Shown: positions 16,700 through 25,414, counted from the first letter of the stretch. The stretch is DNA of 32,125 nucleotides from DASPOF01 sp035626155 (GCA_035626155.1 DASPOF010000153.1:1-32125), one strand, 5' to 3'. Made by a program: numbers and translations. Notes: generated by a model from the letters alone, not told the origin.

Positions 16700-16729
16700 A
16701 TGATAGCCGCGCCCGGCGCGCCGGAGCAA
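16700..16729 (-). promoter_or_regulatory. Leaderless promoter of the aminotransferase gene
   Basis: On the minus strand TTGCTC (16729-16724), an 18-nt spacer and TATCAT (16705-16700) precede the ATG at 16693 with only 6 nt between. A normal transcription start would fall at the start codon, and no Shine-Dalgarno sequence is present. Confidence 0.55.
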
Positions 16730-16832
16730 TCGCGCGGCCGGGGCAATGCGCGCGGCTCAGCACGGGGCGGGCGATCCCGCGGCCGGGATGCTTAACAAGC
16801 GGCCGGGCGCGCGGGCATCCCGATTTCGCTTC

Positions 16833-18041
16833 TCAGCGGATAGCGCCTTCCTCGCGCCACTTCTGAATTTGCTCCTTCGAATAGCCGAGCCCGCCGAGGA
16901 TCTCGTCGGTATGCTGGCCGAGTTGCGGCGCGAGCGATCGAATCGATCCGGGCGTGTCGGAGAGCTTGGCCGATATTCCGACCTGTCTCACCTTCTGGCC
17001 GCCGGGCGCCTCGACCTCGACGATCATCTTGCGCGCTTTGACCTGCGGGTCATCGGGCACCTCGTCGAGCGTGAGCATCCGGCCCACGCACACGTCGGTC
17101 CGGGTGAGAATCTCGAACCACTCATCGCGCGTCTTCGTCTTGAAGGCCTCGGTAAAGAACTGGCGAATCTCGTCGCGCTTGGCCGGATTGTACTCGTGTG
17201 CGATCAGGTCCTCGCGGCCGAGCGCGCGGCAGAGGTTGGCGAAGAACCACGGCTCGAGCGAGCCGATGGTGATCATCTTGTTGTCGCGGGTCAGATAGAC
17301 GTTGTAGTTCGGGATTGCGCCATCGAGCATCGTCTCGCCGCGCTGCGGGACGGCGCCGGATGCGAAAAACGTGGCGAATGATTGCGTGAGCAGCGCCAGC
17401 GCCCCGTCCATCATCGAGATATCGACATACTGGCCGCGCCCGGTCTGGTTGCGGGCCATCAATGCCGCCAGCACGCCGATCGCGCCGTGCATCCCGCCGC
17501 CCGCGTAATCGGCGATCAGGTTGTGCGGGATGGTGGGCGGCTGGCCGGGACGCCCGAGCAGCGAGAGAACGCCGGCGGTCGCGATGTAGTTCAGGTCGTG
17601 GCCCACCAGATCGCGATAAGGGCCATCCTGGCCATAGCCGGTGATCGCGCAGTAGATGAGCCTCGGGTTGCGCGCGGACAGCGTCTTGTAGTCGATCCCC
17701 AGGCGCGCTGCGACCCCGGGGCGATACTCCTCGACGACCACGTCCGCGCGCTGAGCCATCCGCGCGTAAATCTCCTTGCCCGGTCCGCTCTTCAAATTGA
17801 TGCCGATCGATTTCTTGTTGCGGTTGAGCGCATTGAACGGGTTGCCGCCGAAGCCGCCGCCGGGTCCCTGCACGCCGGCGGCGCCCGCCTGCTGGGCGCG
17901 CCGTCCGGTGGGAGGTCCGGGTTCCTCGATCTTGATCACGTCTGCGCCGAGGTCTCCCAGGATCATCGTGCAGAACGGTCCCGGCGCAAGCTTGGTGAGG
18001 TCGAGTACTTTGATTCCGCTGAGCGGAGCTGGTCCAGGCAT
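16833..18041 (-). CDS. CaiB/BaiF-family protein, alpha-methylacyl-CoA racemase-like
   Basis: The 402-residue protein is a family III CoA-transferase fold member. It starts MPGPAPLSGIKVLDLTKLAPGPFC, with AAGGAG 8-13 nt before the ATG. The residues that define alpha-methylacyl-CoA racemases in the mycobacterial enzyme (His126, Asp156, Glu241) have counterparts in GHDLNYIATAG, IADYAGGG and GSLEPWFF, with the same spacing of 30 and 85. This favours racemisation of 2-methyl acyl-CoAs (fatty-acid or sterol side-chain breakdown) over CoA transfer. The comparison uses my memory of that enzyme. It stands alone between a 209-bp gap with two hairpins upstream and the aminotransferase promoter. Confidence 0.85.
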   Translation of the reverse strand: MPGPAPLSGIKVLDLTKLAPGPFCTMILGDLGADVIKIEEPGPPTGRRAQQAGAAGVQGPGGGFGGNPFNALNRNKKSIGINLKSGPGKEIYARMAQRADVVVEEYRPGVAARLGIDYKTLSARNPRLIYCAITGYGQDGPYRDLVGHDLNYIATAGVLSLLGRPGQPPTIPHNLIADYAGGGMHGAIGVLAALMARNQTGRGQYVDISMMDGALALLTQSFATFFASGAVPQRGETMLDGAIPNYNVYLTRDNKMITIGSLEPWFFANLCRALGREDLIAHEYNPAKRDEIRQFFTEAFKTKTRDEWFEILTRTDVCVGRMLTLDEVPDDPQVKARKMIVEVEAPGGQKVRQVGISAKLSDTPGSIRSLAPQLGQHTDEILGGLGYSKEQIQKWREEGAIR

Positions 18042-18120
18042 CTCGGTTCTCCTTGGGTTGCGATGCCGCCGCGCTTGCCAGGCGCGATCGCGCGGCGGAC
18101 GACTCGAACTGTTTAAATCG

Positions 18121-18152
18121 TTTGCGCCGGGCGCGCAAACCGGCCAGGCCGG
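18121..18152. repeat. Two adjacent inverted repeats upstream of the racemase-like gene
   Basis: TTTGCGC-CGGGC-GCGCAAA (18121-18139) is directly followed by CCGGCC-A-GGCCGG (18140-18152). Both are perfect inverted repeats. They lie 80-110 nt upstream of the racemase-like start and about 100 nt after the BtuF-like stop. No T-run follows on the minus strand, so a simple intrinsic terminator is unlikely; an operator or a leader structure is possible. The remaining part of the 209-bp gap shows nothing else I can assign. Confidence 0.5.
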
Positions 18153-18250
18153 CAAATCCGGCGGCGCGGTTCGAGGCCAGCGCGTCCGATGCGCGCTTGC
18201 GCCCACGCCTGCTCGATTCCGGAACGGCGCCGGCGATCAAACTTAATCTT

Positions 18251-19105
18251 CTACTTGAAGTTGAGATTCTGAATGACCGAGGCCCGCACGCGCGCGAGGC
18301 GCTCGGCCAGGGCCTTGAGGCCCGTCACCATGTGCGCGCCGTACCAGTGCAAATCGCGCCCCCCGACCAGCAATACGCGCCGCGACAGCGCCGGCGGGAG
18401 CATCGCCTTCAACTCCTCGACGTCGGCGTCCCCGAATGCATACGGCTCATCGGGCAGCAGAACCAGGTCCGGCCTGCGCTCGAGTGACTCCTCGATCGTG
18501 ACCATCGGATAGCGCTCCCCGGCGGAGGCGAACACGTTGTTGAAGCCGAGCATCCGCAGCACGTCATGCGCGTATGTATCGGCATTGAACGACATCCACG
18601 GGTTTTTCCAGATCGGGCAAAAGACGCGCAATCTGAGCTTGGTCCACACGCCGAGGTGCGCCTCGATCTCGCTCACGGTGCGCGTCACCTTGCGCGCCAG
18701 CGCATGAGCCTCGGCCTCGCGGCCGACCGCGCGCCCGAGCTTGAGCATCGACTCGACCGCGCCCGCAACCGTACGCGGATAAGTCGTGAAGACAATGATT
18801 CCCCGATCGCGCAGGCGCTCAACGTCCTCGCGGCGGTTCTCCTCGGCATTGGCGATCACAAGATCGGGAGCGAGATTCACGATCGCATCGAGGTCCGGGT
18901 TCTTCGTGCCGCCCACTCTTGGAAGAGCGGCGAGCGCCTCGGCCGGCTCGACGCAAAACTTGGTCGCGCCCACGACCTCGGGCCCAAGCCCGAGCGCGAA
19001 CAGGGTCTCCGTCCAGCTCGGCACGAGCGAGACAATCCGGGCGGGCGGGCGATCGATCTCGATCCTGAAACCGAGGTCGTCGGCTATCTGAATCGCGGAC
19101 GCCAC
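18251..19105 (-). CDS. BtuF-like helical-backbone substrate-binding protein without signal peptide
   Basis: The 284-residue protein has the two-lobed BtuF/FepB family pattern: RIVSLVPSWTETLFALGLGPEVVGAT at the start, PRVGGTKNPDLDAIVNLAPDLVIA in the first lobe, a long backbone helix in the middle, and RRPDLVLLPDEPYAF in the second lobe. Relatives bind cobalamin, haem or iron-chelates for an ABC importer. Here the mature domain begins almost at the GTG start (19105) and there is no hydrophobic signal sequence, and no permease or ATPase of that transporter type is adjacent, so it may be cytoplasmic. It starts 7 nt after the small membrane protein gene. Confidence 0.8.
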   Translation of the reverse strand: MASAIQIADDLGFRIEIDRPPARIVSLVPSWTETLFALGLGPEVVGATKFCVEPAEALAALPRVGGTKNPDLDAIVNLAPDLVIANAEENRREDVERLRDRGIIVFTTYPRTVAGAVESMLKLGRAVGREAEAHALARKVTRTVSEIEAHLGVWTKLRLRVFCPIWKNPWMSFNADTYAHDVLRMLGFNNVFASAGERYPMVTIEESLERRPDLVLLPDEPYAFGDADVEELKAMLPPALSRRVLLVGGRDLHWYGAHMVTGLKALAERLARVRASVIQNLNFK

Positions 19106-19112
19106 AGCGAGC

Positions 19113-19415
19113 CTACTTCATCTTCTGCTTGAGGATCTGCTCGAGCGCGCGGCGGTCGCTCGCGGTCGGATTCTCATCGCCCGCGCCTTCCGCTTCGCCG
19201 CCGCCGGATTGCGCACTGCCGGGAGCGGCGCTCGCCGCCGCGCCCGGCTCGCCGCGCTGCGGCTCGGATGCGGGGACATCGGGCGGGCGATAGGCCAGGT
19301 AGTGAACCGCGCTCGGCATCAGCATGCGCCTTGCAATGAATCCTGCGGCCAGGACCGCAAGCCCGAGCACCAGCCAGAGGCTGGGCGCGCGCCGTTTCCG
19401 CTTTCGCCTCGCCAC
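19113..19415 (-). CDS. Small single-pass membrane protein of unknown function
   Basis: I do not recognise this protein. From GTG 19415 it has 100 residues: a strongly basic N-terminus (VARRKRKRRAPS), one hydrophobic helix (about 11-30, LWLVLGLAVLAAGFIARRML), and a Pro/Ala/Gly-rich tail ending in a short charged helix DRRALEQILKQKMK. The basic start predicts an N-in orientation with the tail outside. GGAG lies about 8 nt before the GTG, which decides against the upstream ATG at 19454. It sits between the flavoprotein (69 nt gap) and the BtuF-like gene (7 nt), so the three may form an operon. Confidence 0.55.
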   Translation of the reverse strand: MARRKRKRRAPSLWLVLGLAVLAAGFIARRMLMPSAVHYLAYRPPDVPASEPQRGEPGAAASAAPGSAQSGGGEAEGAGDENPTASDRRALEQILKQKMK

Positions 19416-19484
19416 GATTCCATCTCCGAGGTGCGCGCGAACGCGCCGCCCCACACCCCTCGCGCTGAGCGATTGATGGCGATG

Positions 19485-20717
19485 CTACCTTACGGGCGCG
19501 CCGAATAGAACCGCGCTGGCCCAATTCGAGAGCAACGCGGCGGTGGGAACCTCATCGAGATGGCGCGCGCCGTTGTACCAGTCCAGCCCGATCTCCTGGG
19601 CGCGGCGGCTCAGGTGCGCGAGGCGGAAAAATATGCGATGGCGCGGGCCGTAGAAACGGCGCGCCGCAAATGCGAGCTTGGAAAGCTTGCGCCCGATCGC
19701 GCCCTGATGAAGCGCGCGGTCGTAGGTCTCCAGCGCGGAGTTGTCGCCGTCGAGGAACGCCGCGAGAGCACCCGCCGCCAGCTTCCCATGCTCGAATGCG
19801 CACGAAATCCCCTCGCCCATCAGGGGATCGGCTCCCGCGGCGTCGCCGGCGAGGATCACGCGCCCGCGCACGTAGCGGTCGCGCCCGTCGAACCATCGGA
19901 TCGGATATGCGTGGAAGGACGTCGCGCCGCGCCCCACGCCGTCGAGTTCGAGGTCGTCGAATGCGCGCCTGAGTTCGCGGAGCATCCGCGCCTGCTCGCT
20001 CCCGGGAGCGCCGCCGGCGCGCGGGAGCTGATCGTAGATGCCGACGTTGAGATGCGGCCGGCCGCCGATCAGGCACGGGAACGACCACGCGTAGCCGCGC
20101 ACCCCGCCGCTTACGCATCGGAAGTCGAACCGGTAGCGCCGCTCGGCGAATTCGATCGCGCGCGAGGAGTCGGCGGCGATGTCGGCCATCAGTCCGCGCC
20201 CGATCGTTTCCTTGCCGGGCCCGAAGACTGATCGGCGCACCCGGCTCCCAGAGCCATCCGCACCGACCAGCAGCTTGCCCGCAAATGCGCCGCGGTCGGC
20301 TACGACCCGCACTCCGGCCTCATCCTGTGCGATTTCGAGCGCGCGGCACCGTTCGACGATCCGAAGTCCCGCATCGCTCGCGGCTCGCGCCAGGCGCGCG
20401 TCGAACTCGTCGCGCCGGACGATGGTGCAGAGCGTCGCGCCGCCCCGATCGAGATCGACATCGCCCACCGGCGTGCGCGCCGATCCGCGGACAACCTCGA
20501 CCGCAGGCACATCGAGCGTGATGCCGAGTTCGCCGAGCGCGAGAATCGTCTTGGGAATCAGGCCGCCGGCGCAGGTCTTGAAGCGCGGATGAACCGCTTT
20601 CTCGATCGCGATAACGCGGCCCGCGAGATCAGGCCGCGCGCGCAGAAGGTAAAGTGCGGTCGCCAGACCGGCCGGGCCTGCGCCCACGATGAGAACGTCG
20701 CATGTCTGCGCATCCAC
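19485..20717 (-). CDS. Geranylgeranyl-reductase-type FAD-dependent oxidoreductase
   Basis: The 410-residue protein belongs to the geranylgeranyl reductase/PHBH-like flavoprotein group. Motifs visible are the dinucleotide fold DVLIVGAGPAGLATA (12-17 GAGPAG), the substrate loop HPRFKTCAGGLIPK of the GGR family (C-x-G-G-L), the DG motif LLVGADGSGSRVRR and the second FAD motif GRVILAGDAAGADPLMGEGIS. Relatives saturate isoprenoid chains of lipids, quinones or pigments. A unique substrate cannot be read from the sequence. It starts at a GTG (20717), 8 nt after a CATAGT box, with a strong terminator further upstream separating it from the protease gene. Confidence 0.85.
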   Translation of the reverse strand: MDAQTCDVLIVGAGPAGLATALYLLRARPDLAGRVIAIEKAVHPRFKTCAGGLIPKTILALGELGITLDVPAVEVVRGSARTPVGDVDLDRGGATLCTIVRRDEFDARLARAASDAGLRIVERCRALEIAQDEAGVRVVADRGAFAGKLLVGADGSGSRVRRSVFGPGKETIGRGLMADIAADSSRAIEFAERRYRFDFRCVSGGVRGYAWSFPCLIGGRPHLNVGIYDQLPRAGGAPGSEQARMLRELRRAFDDLELDGVGRGATSFHAYPIRWFDGRDRYVRGRVILAGDAAGADPLMGEGISCAFEHGKLAAGALAAFLDGDNSALETYDRALHQGAIGRKLSKLAFAARRFYGPRHRIFFRLAHLSRRAQEIGLDWYNGARHLDEVPTAALLSNWASAVLFGAPVR

Positions 20718-20725
20718 CGCTTTCC

Positions 20726-20755
20726 ACTATGCAAAGCCCCATCGCGCCGGCGCAA
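20726..20755 (-). promoter_or_regulatory. Leaderless-type promoter of the flavoprotein gene
   Basis: On the minus strand TTGCGC (20755-20750), an 18-nt spacer and CATAGT (20731-20726) are followed by 8 nt and then the GTG at 20717. The expected start of transcription is only 1-2 nt before the start codon. Confidence 0.45.
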
Positions 20756-20806
20756 GCAACATCCGGGAGGCGCGGAAGATGCGAGCGGCGGGCGGTGCGT
20801 GCTCAA

Positions 20807-20844
20807 AACAGCGGCGCCGATTTCTCCGGGGAGAAATCGGCGCC
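20807..20844 (-). terminator. Strong intrinsic terminator after the protease gene
   Basis: GGCGCCGATTTCTCC (20813-20827) and its exact reverse complement GGAGAAATCGGCGCC (20830-20844) make a 15-bp stem with a GG centre. On the minus strand the stem is followed by GC and TGTTTTG. It begins 41 nt after the protease stop codon and is the strongest hairpin I saw in the window. Confidence 0.85.
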
Positions 20845-20884
20845 CGCCTGCCGGCATTTTGCCGTCTGTCCGATCGCTATTCGA

Positions 20885-22435
20885 TCAACCCACGCCCTCG
20901 GGCTTGATCACCGTATACAAGGTGTTGCTACCGCGCCGGATCAGCAGCAAAGCCTGCTTCTTCCCAGCTTTGGCTTCCTTCGCGTGGGCGATGAAGTCCC
21001 GCACGTCGGCGACCTTGTCGTGGTTTATCTCGAGCACGACGTCGCCGGGCTGGATGTCCGCATCCGCGGCCGGGCTATCCGGTTGCACGCCCCGCACTAC
21101 GACGCCCTTCTCCACGTCGAGATGAAACTGGCGCGCGATCTCGGGCGTGAGATCGCCGACCTGCATGCCCCAACTGCCGCCGGGCTCCTCGGTCTTCGCG
21201 CTGGCGACTTCCTGTTCCTTGAGCTCGCCCACCACGACATTAACGGTCCGCTCCTTGCCGTTGCGGAGCAGGACGAGCGGAACTGTCTTGTTAACCGGCG
21301 TCTGGGCGACGAATGCGGGCAGTTCGTGCTCATCGTGGACGTCGTGGCCGTTGAACTTGATGATGATGTCGCCGCGCTCGATGCCGGCTTTGGCCGCCGG
21401 TCCGTTGCTATCGACGCTCGCGACCAGCGCGCCTTCAGGCTTCGCCAGTCCGAATGACTGCGCGAGGTCGGCGGTGACCTCCTGGATTTCGACGCCCAGC
21501 CATCCGCGCACGACGCGCCCGCGGTTCTTGAGCTGGTCCACCACGCTGCGCGCGATATTGACCGGAATCGCGAATCCGATGCCGATGTTCGAGCCGCGGG
21601 GAGAATTGGAATAGATCGCGGTGTTGATGCCGATCACTTCGCCGCTGGTGTTGAACAGCGGGCCCCCGGAGTTGCCGGGATTAATCGACGCGTCGGTCTG
21701 GATGAAATCGTCGTAGTTGCCGCCCAGGATGCGCCCCTTGGCGCTCACGATCCCGGCCGTGACGGTCAGCGAAAATCCGAACGGATTGCCGATCGCGACC
21801 ACCCAATCGCCGATCTCGGATTTGTCCGAATCGCCGAGCACAGCCGCGGGCAGTTGCTCCTTGGTGTCGATCTTGATCAGGGCGAGATCGGTCTTGGGAT
21901 CCTTGCCGATGACCTTCGCGGTGAACTCCCGCTTGTCCATCAGCATGACGTGGATTTCCTCGGCATTACCGACCACGTGATTGTTGGTCAGGATGTAGCC
22001 GTCGGGTGACACGATCACGCCGGAGCCCAGCCCGTGCTCCTTGTGCGGGGGTTCTCCGAAGAAGCGGCGAAACTGTTCGAACGGGTCCGTCGGAGCGCCT
22101 TGCGGGCCGCCCTGCTCGCCCTCATCGCCAGGGCCGAAGCCGAACGGGCTCCCGGTCATCTTGACATCCTGGACGACGCTGACGCTGACCACGGTCGGCC
22201 TCACCCGCTTGACCAGCGGTGCGAACGAGGTGATCACGCCCGGACGCTCGTTGGGCTCGGGCTGGTTCGGGGCCGCCGGAACCACAATCGACGCGGCCGC
22301 CTGCGGAGCCGGAGCCGATTCCGCCTTGGATGATTCGTCGCCTGAGCCCCAGAAAGGAAAAGCGCCGGCGCGCGCGAACGCGATCGCCAGACCCAGCACT
22401 ACGCCGCCAAGAACGGCGGCGATCTTCTTAGCCAT
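20885..22435 (-). CDS. Do-family periplasmic serine protease (HtrA/DegP/DegQ type)
   Basis: HtrA proteins degrade or refold misfolded envelope proteins. The 516-residue protein has a membrane segment or signal sequence at the start (KIAAVLGGVVLGLAIAFARAG), a linker, then a trypsin-like domain with the triad His153 (TNNHVVG), Asp183 (DLALIKID) and Ser256 (GNSGGPLFN). Two PDZ domains follow: VVRGWLGVEIQEV (about 310-400) and VGDLTPEIARQFHL (about 420-510). Length and order match Do-type proteases with both PDZ domains. The start ATG at 22435 has GGGAGG 8 nt before it. The gene is monocistronic, ending at a strong terminator. Confidence 0.95.
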   Translation of the reverse strand: MAKKIAAVLGGVVLGLAIAFARAGAFPFWGSGDESSKAESAPAPQAAASIVVPAAPNQPEPNERPGVITSFAPLVKRVRPTVVSVSVVQDVKMTGSPFGFGPGDEGEQGGPQGAPTDPFEQFRRFFGEPPHKEHGLGSGVIVSPDGYILTNNHVVGNAEEIHVMLMDKREFTAKVIGKDPKTDLALIKIDTKEQLPAAVLGDSDKSEIGDWVVAIGNPFGFSLTVTAGIVSAKGRILGGNYDDFIQTDASINPGNSGGPLFNTSGEVIGINTAIYSNSPRGSNIGIGFAIPVNIARSVVDQLKNRGRVVRGWLGVEIQEVTADLAQSFGLAKPEGALVASVDSNGPAAKAGIERGDIIIKFNGHDVHDEHELPAFVAQTPVNKTVPLVLLRNGKERTVNVVVGELKEQEVASAKTEEPGGSWGMQVGDLTPEIARQFHLDVEKGVVVRGVQPDSPAADADIQPGDVVLEINHDKVADVRDFIAHAKEAKAGKKQALLLIRRGSNTLYTVIKPEGVG

Positions 22436-22885
22436 CAAAACCTCCCGGAAAAAGTTACGCTCACTGGGCCGGGCGCTCAGGCCCAACCTCTAATTTATCG
22501 ACGTTGGATCGCGGGGCTAAATTCAGCGCCCTTATCCAAATAGAATACTAGACTTGGCGCGCCGGTCCACCCATAGTTTGGCGGTCAGGCAATACCAAAT
22601 CCGCCGGGATGACGGAAGAATTCTCGGCATGTGACCGCCGACGCGAGCCGGCAAGCTGCGATCGAGCACCGACCGGTCCGGTTGCAGACTCCGGCGCGAG
22701 TAAGCAAGAATGCGCGACTCGGCGATTGCGAAGGCCATCTCGGCGCTCGCGCCTTGCGGGCCGGACCGCCGATCGCTTGCCGGTGGCGGCAATTTTGAAA
22801 ATCACCCATAACACGCCGGGCAGCCCCGGCGGATTTTCGCCTTCGGCTTCTGGCATGGCGGAGATAAAGGGTCCATAGATCGCCG
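22436..22885. other. 450-bp intergenic region between the protease and the glycosyltransferase
   Basis: This gap holds the divergent control region of the HtrA gene (minus) and the GT2 gene (plus). On the minus strand the AT-richer stretch 22492-22555 contains GATAAATTAG (-10-like, about 55 nt before the ATG) and TAGTATTCTA; neither has a good -35. Small open frames on both strands show no family resemblance and no ribosome-binding site, and I do not believe any of them. Confidence 0.6.
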
Positions 22886-23902
22886 GTGCCATCGCGCGAC
22901 TTCCACGCCGGCTCGGCGAACCCAGCCGCCGATACCGCCAGCGTCAGCATAATCATCCCGGCCTACAATGCGGCGAGCACGCTCGCGCGATGCCTCGATA
23001 GCGTGTTCCGGCAGGCCGGGCCCGACGTCGAGGTCATCGTCGTCGATGACCGTTCCTCGGATGCCACACAGGAGGTCGCGTCGGGTTATCCCGTACGGCT
23101 CATCGCATTGGCGCAGCATGGCGGCTCGGGCGTCGCCCGCAACCGAGGAGCGGCTGCCGCGCAGGGGCAGGTCCTGCTATTCACCGATGCCGATGTGACG
23201 CTTGGCGAGGGCGCGCTCAGCCGGGTCCGCGCCGATCTGGCCGAGCCGGGCGTCGATGCGGTCATCGGGTCCTATGATGACGACCCGGCGGTTCGAACCA
23301 CCATCAGCCAGTTCAAGAATCTGGCTCATCATTATTTCCATCAGCGCTCCGGACCCGAAGTGACCACATTCTGGGGCGCCTGCGGAATAATCGGGCGCGA
23401 GCTTTTCCTGTCGATGGGGGGCTTCGATGAAGAGCTGCCGGAGATGTCGGATGTCGATCTTGGCTACCGGCTGGCAGCGCGGGGGGCGCACATCCGGCTC
23501 GACCCCGCGCTCCAGGTAAAGCATCTCAAGCAGTGGACGCTTAAGCTGCTGCTCAAGACCGATCTCAACCTGCGCGCATTTCCATGGGCGATCCTGCTGC
23601 TCAAGTACGGTTATCTGCCCAGGGGATTGAACTTCACCGCGGACCAGCGCGCGGCCGGGATTCTCGCGATGCTCCTTGCGGTGCTTGGCGCGGCGAGCCT
23701 GGTGCGTCCGGCCGCGGCGATTGCGCTGGTTCCTTGCGCCGTGCTGGCGGCGTGGGTCAACCGCGATTTGTACCGGCTGTTCTATCGGCGCGGGGGATTG
23801 CGCCTGCTGGCGGGCGGCTTTCTGCTACAGCAACTCTATTACTTGTATTCCGCGGTGGGACTGATCGCCGGCATCGCCCGAACTCTCCTGGCGCGCCGCT
23901 GA
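22886..23902 (+). CDS. Family 2 glycosyltransferase with C-terminal membrane helices
   Basis: GT2 enzymes transfer a sugar from a nucleotide donor. The 338-residue protein has the GT-A start SIIIPAYNAASTLARCLDSV, the nucleotide motif VVDDRSSD, the metal-binding DxD-like FTDADV, and GACGIIGRELFLSMGGFDE before the acceptor region (DVDLGYRLAARG). At the C-terminus there are hydrophobic segments (GILAMLLAVLGAASLV, IALVPCAVLAAW, QQLYYLYSAVGLIAG), so it is membrane anchored. It starts at GTG 22886. It converges with the mutase-like gene, which ends only 6 nt away, and forms a glycan cluster with it and the YfhO-like gene. Confidence 0.92.
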   Translation: MPSRDFHAGSANPAADTASVSIIIPAYNAASTLARCLDSVFRQAGPDVEVIVVDDRSSDATQEVASGYPVRLIALAQHGGSGVARNRGAAAAQGQVLLFTDADVTLGEGALSRVRADLAEPGVDAVIGSYDDDPAVRTTISQFKNLAHHYFHQRSGPEVTTFWGACGIIGRELFLSMGGFDEELPEMSDVDLGYRLAARGAHIRLDPALQVKHLKQWTLKLLLKTDLNLRAFPWAILLLKYGYLPRGLNFTADQRAAGILAMLLAVLGAASLVRPAAAIALVPCAVLAAWVNRDLYRLFYRRGGLRLLAGGFLLQQLYYLYSAVGLIAGIARTLLARR

Positions 23903-23908
23903 CCGGCC

Positions 23909-25414
23909 TCAGCTCAAACGCACCGGCGTCATCCGCAGGCCGCTGTCACCGTCGCGCTCGCCCTCGAGATACTCGGCGTCCGAGTTCACGCTCCACAGGT
24001 CGAAGGATGCGCCCATGATGTTCCTCGCGGCCATCAGGCCGGTCATCATGGCGTGGTCCTGATTGTTGTACTTGTGCATCCCGTTGCGCCCGACCAACTG
24101 AAGATTGGGAAGCTCGCGCGAAATGAAATCGCGCACCTGGCTGACGATCGCCTGATAATCCCGGTCGTACACCGGATAGGCGGCGCGCTGGCGCACTACG
24201 GTTCCGTCGACCACCTGCGACTGTTTCGCAAGGCCGAGCGCGGCCAGCTCGTGCGAAGCGAGCGCAATCAGGTGGTCGTCCTTCGCCGCCCAGTCCTCGT
24301 CTCCATCCGAACAGAAGTATTCGAGACCGACCAGCGTGAATCGCGGATCGGGCACCATCTCGGGACTCCAGTTCTTGAAGTTCTGGATGCGCGCGACGCG
24401 CACGCCCGGGTCGTGCACGTAGATCCACTGGTCCGGGAAAAGCCGTTCCTGATCGAGCACCAGCGCGACGACCAGGAAGTCGCGATAGCGCAGGCGCCTG
24501 GCAGCCTCCAAAACCGCCGCGGGCGGCGGTGGATCGAGGGCCTCTATCAGACCGCGAATCGGCATGGTCGAGATAAAATTCGAAGCCGGGTAACTCCGCG
24601 TTTGGCCGCCGTCTTTAGCCGTAATCGAGACGAGGCGGCCGCCCGCCCGCCTGAGTGCGACGACATCCTGGCCGAGCTTGACCGTTCCGCCCTGGCACTC
24701 GATTCGCCTCGCGAACTCATCCCACATCTCGCCGGGGCCGTGCGGCGGATAGCGGAATGCGCCGATCAGGGTCTTGATAAGCGGAGCAGTATCGCGCCGC
24801 GCAAATACCCTGCGCACCAGCTCCGCCATCGAGAGGCCCTTGATGCGCTGCGCGGCCCAATCCGCGCTGATTTCCGTGCATGGCATGCCCCATACGCGCT
24901 CGGTATAGGTCTTGAAAAAGATCCGGTAGAGCCGGCGCCCGAAAGCCGCGCTCACCCAGTCCTCGAAGCTTCGAATCTGATCGGCCCTGCGCCGCGGCGC
25001 GAACGCATAGCTGGCAAGACACGCGATCGCCTCGCGAAGGCCGAGCTTTCGCAGCGCATCGATAGGGTCAAGCGGATATTTGAACAGCCGCCCGCGATAG
25101 TAGATCCGCGACAGCCGCTTGCGCACCGGCATCCGGTCGCCAAGAATCTCAGTCCACAAACTTTCAATCGCCGGGTTCTTCGAATAAAAGCGGTGCCCGC
25201 CGATATCGAAGCGGAACTGCTTGAACTCGATCGTCCGCGAGAGACCGCCAACCTGAAAAGGATCCTTCTCGAGCACGCATACCGGCCTTCCCGCCTTCGA
25301 CAATTCGTAGCCCGCGCTGAGACCTGCGGGTCCCGCGCCGATGATCACCGTGCTGCCCGGAAGGTTCCCGGCAGCCGGGCTGATATTGCGGTCACGCTCG
25401 GCGCTCTCTCTCAT
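23909..25414 (-). CDS. FAD-dependent oxidoreductase, UDP-galactopyranose-mutase-like
   Basis: This is a flavoprotein of about 500 residues. The dinucleotide fold is at the start (TVIIGAGPAGLSAGYELSKAG, VLEKDPFQVGGLSRT), then DIGGHRFYSKNP and YRGRLFKYPLDP, a layout found in UDP-galactopyranose mutase-like and amine-oxidase-like proteins of glycan clusters. The C-terminal FAD motif region holds YNNQDHAMMTGLMAARNIMG. It lies between a GT2 enzyme and a membrane glycan protein, which supports a role in sugar or lipid-linked glycan modification; protoporphyrinogen-oxidase-like chemistry is the alternative. A start at GTG 25435 is possible; I prefer the ATG at 25414 with AGGA 7 nt before it. Confidence 0.8.
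   Translation of the reverse strand: MRESAERDRNISPAAGNLPGSTVIIGAGPAGLSAGYELSKAGRPVCVLEKDPFQVGGLSRTIEFKQFRFDIGGHRFYSKNPAIESLWTEILGDRMPVRKRLSRIYYRGRLFKYPLDPIDALRKLGLREAIACLASYAFAPRRRADQIRSFEDWVSAAFGRRLYRIFFKTYTERVWGMPCTEISADWAAQRIKGLSMAELVRRVFARRDTAPLIKTLIGAFRYPPHGPGEMWDEFARRIECQGGTVKLGQDVVALRRAGGRLVSITAKDGGQTRSYPASNFISTMPIRGLIEALDPPPPAAVLEAARRLRYRDFLVVALVLDQERLFPDQWIYVHDPGVRVARIQNFKNWSPEMVPDPRFTLVGLEYFCSDGDEDWAAKDDHLIALASHELAALGLAKQSQVVDGTVVRQRAAYPVYDRDYQAIVSQVRDFISRELPNLQLVGRNGMHKYNNQDHAMMTGLMAARNIMGASFDLWSVNSDAEYLEGERDGDSGLRMTPVRLS

Noticed and set aside
22874..22880. CATAGAT before GTG 22886 as a fifth leaderless promoter
   Set aside because: The hexamer match is poor and there is no -35 box at the right distance.
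22532..22956. Small open frames in the HtrA-GT2 gap on both strands
   Set aside because: They overlap each other in several frames, lack ribosome-binding sites and have no recognisable domain.
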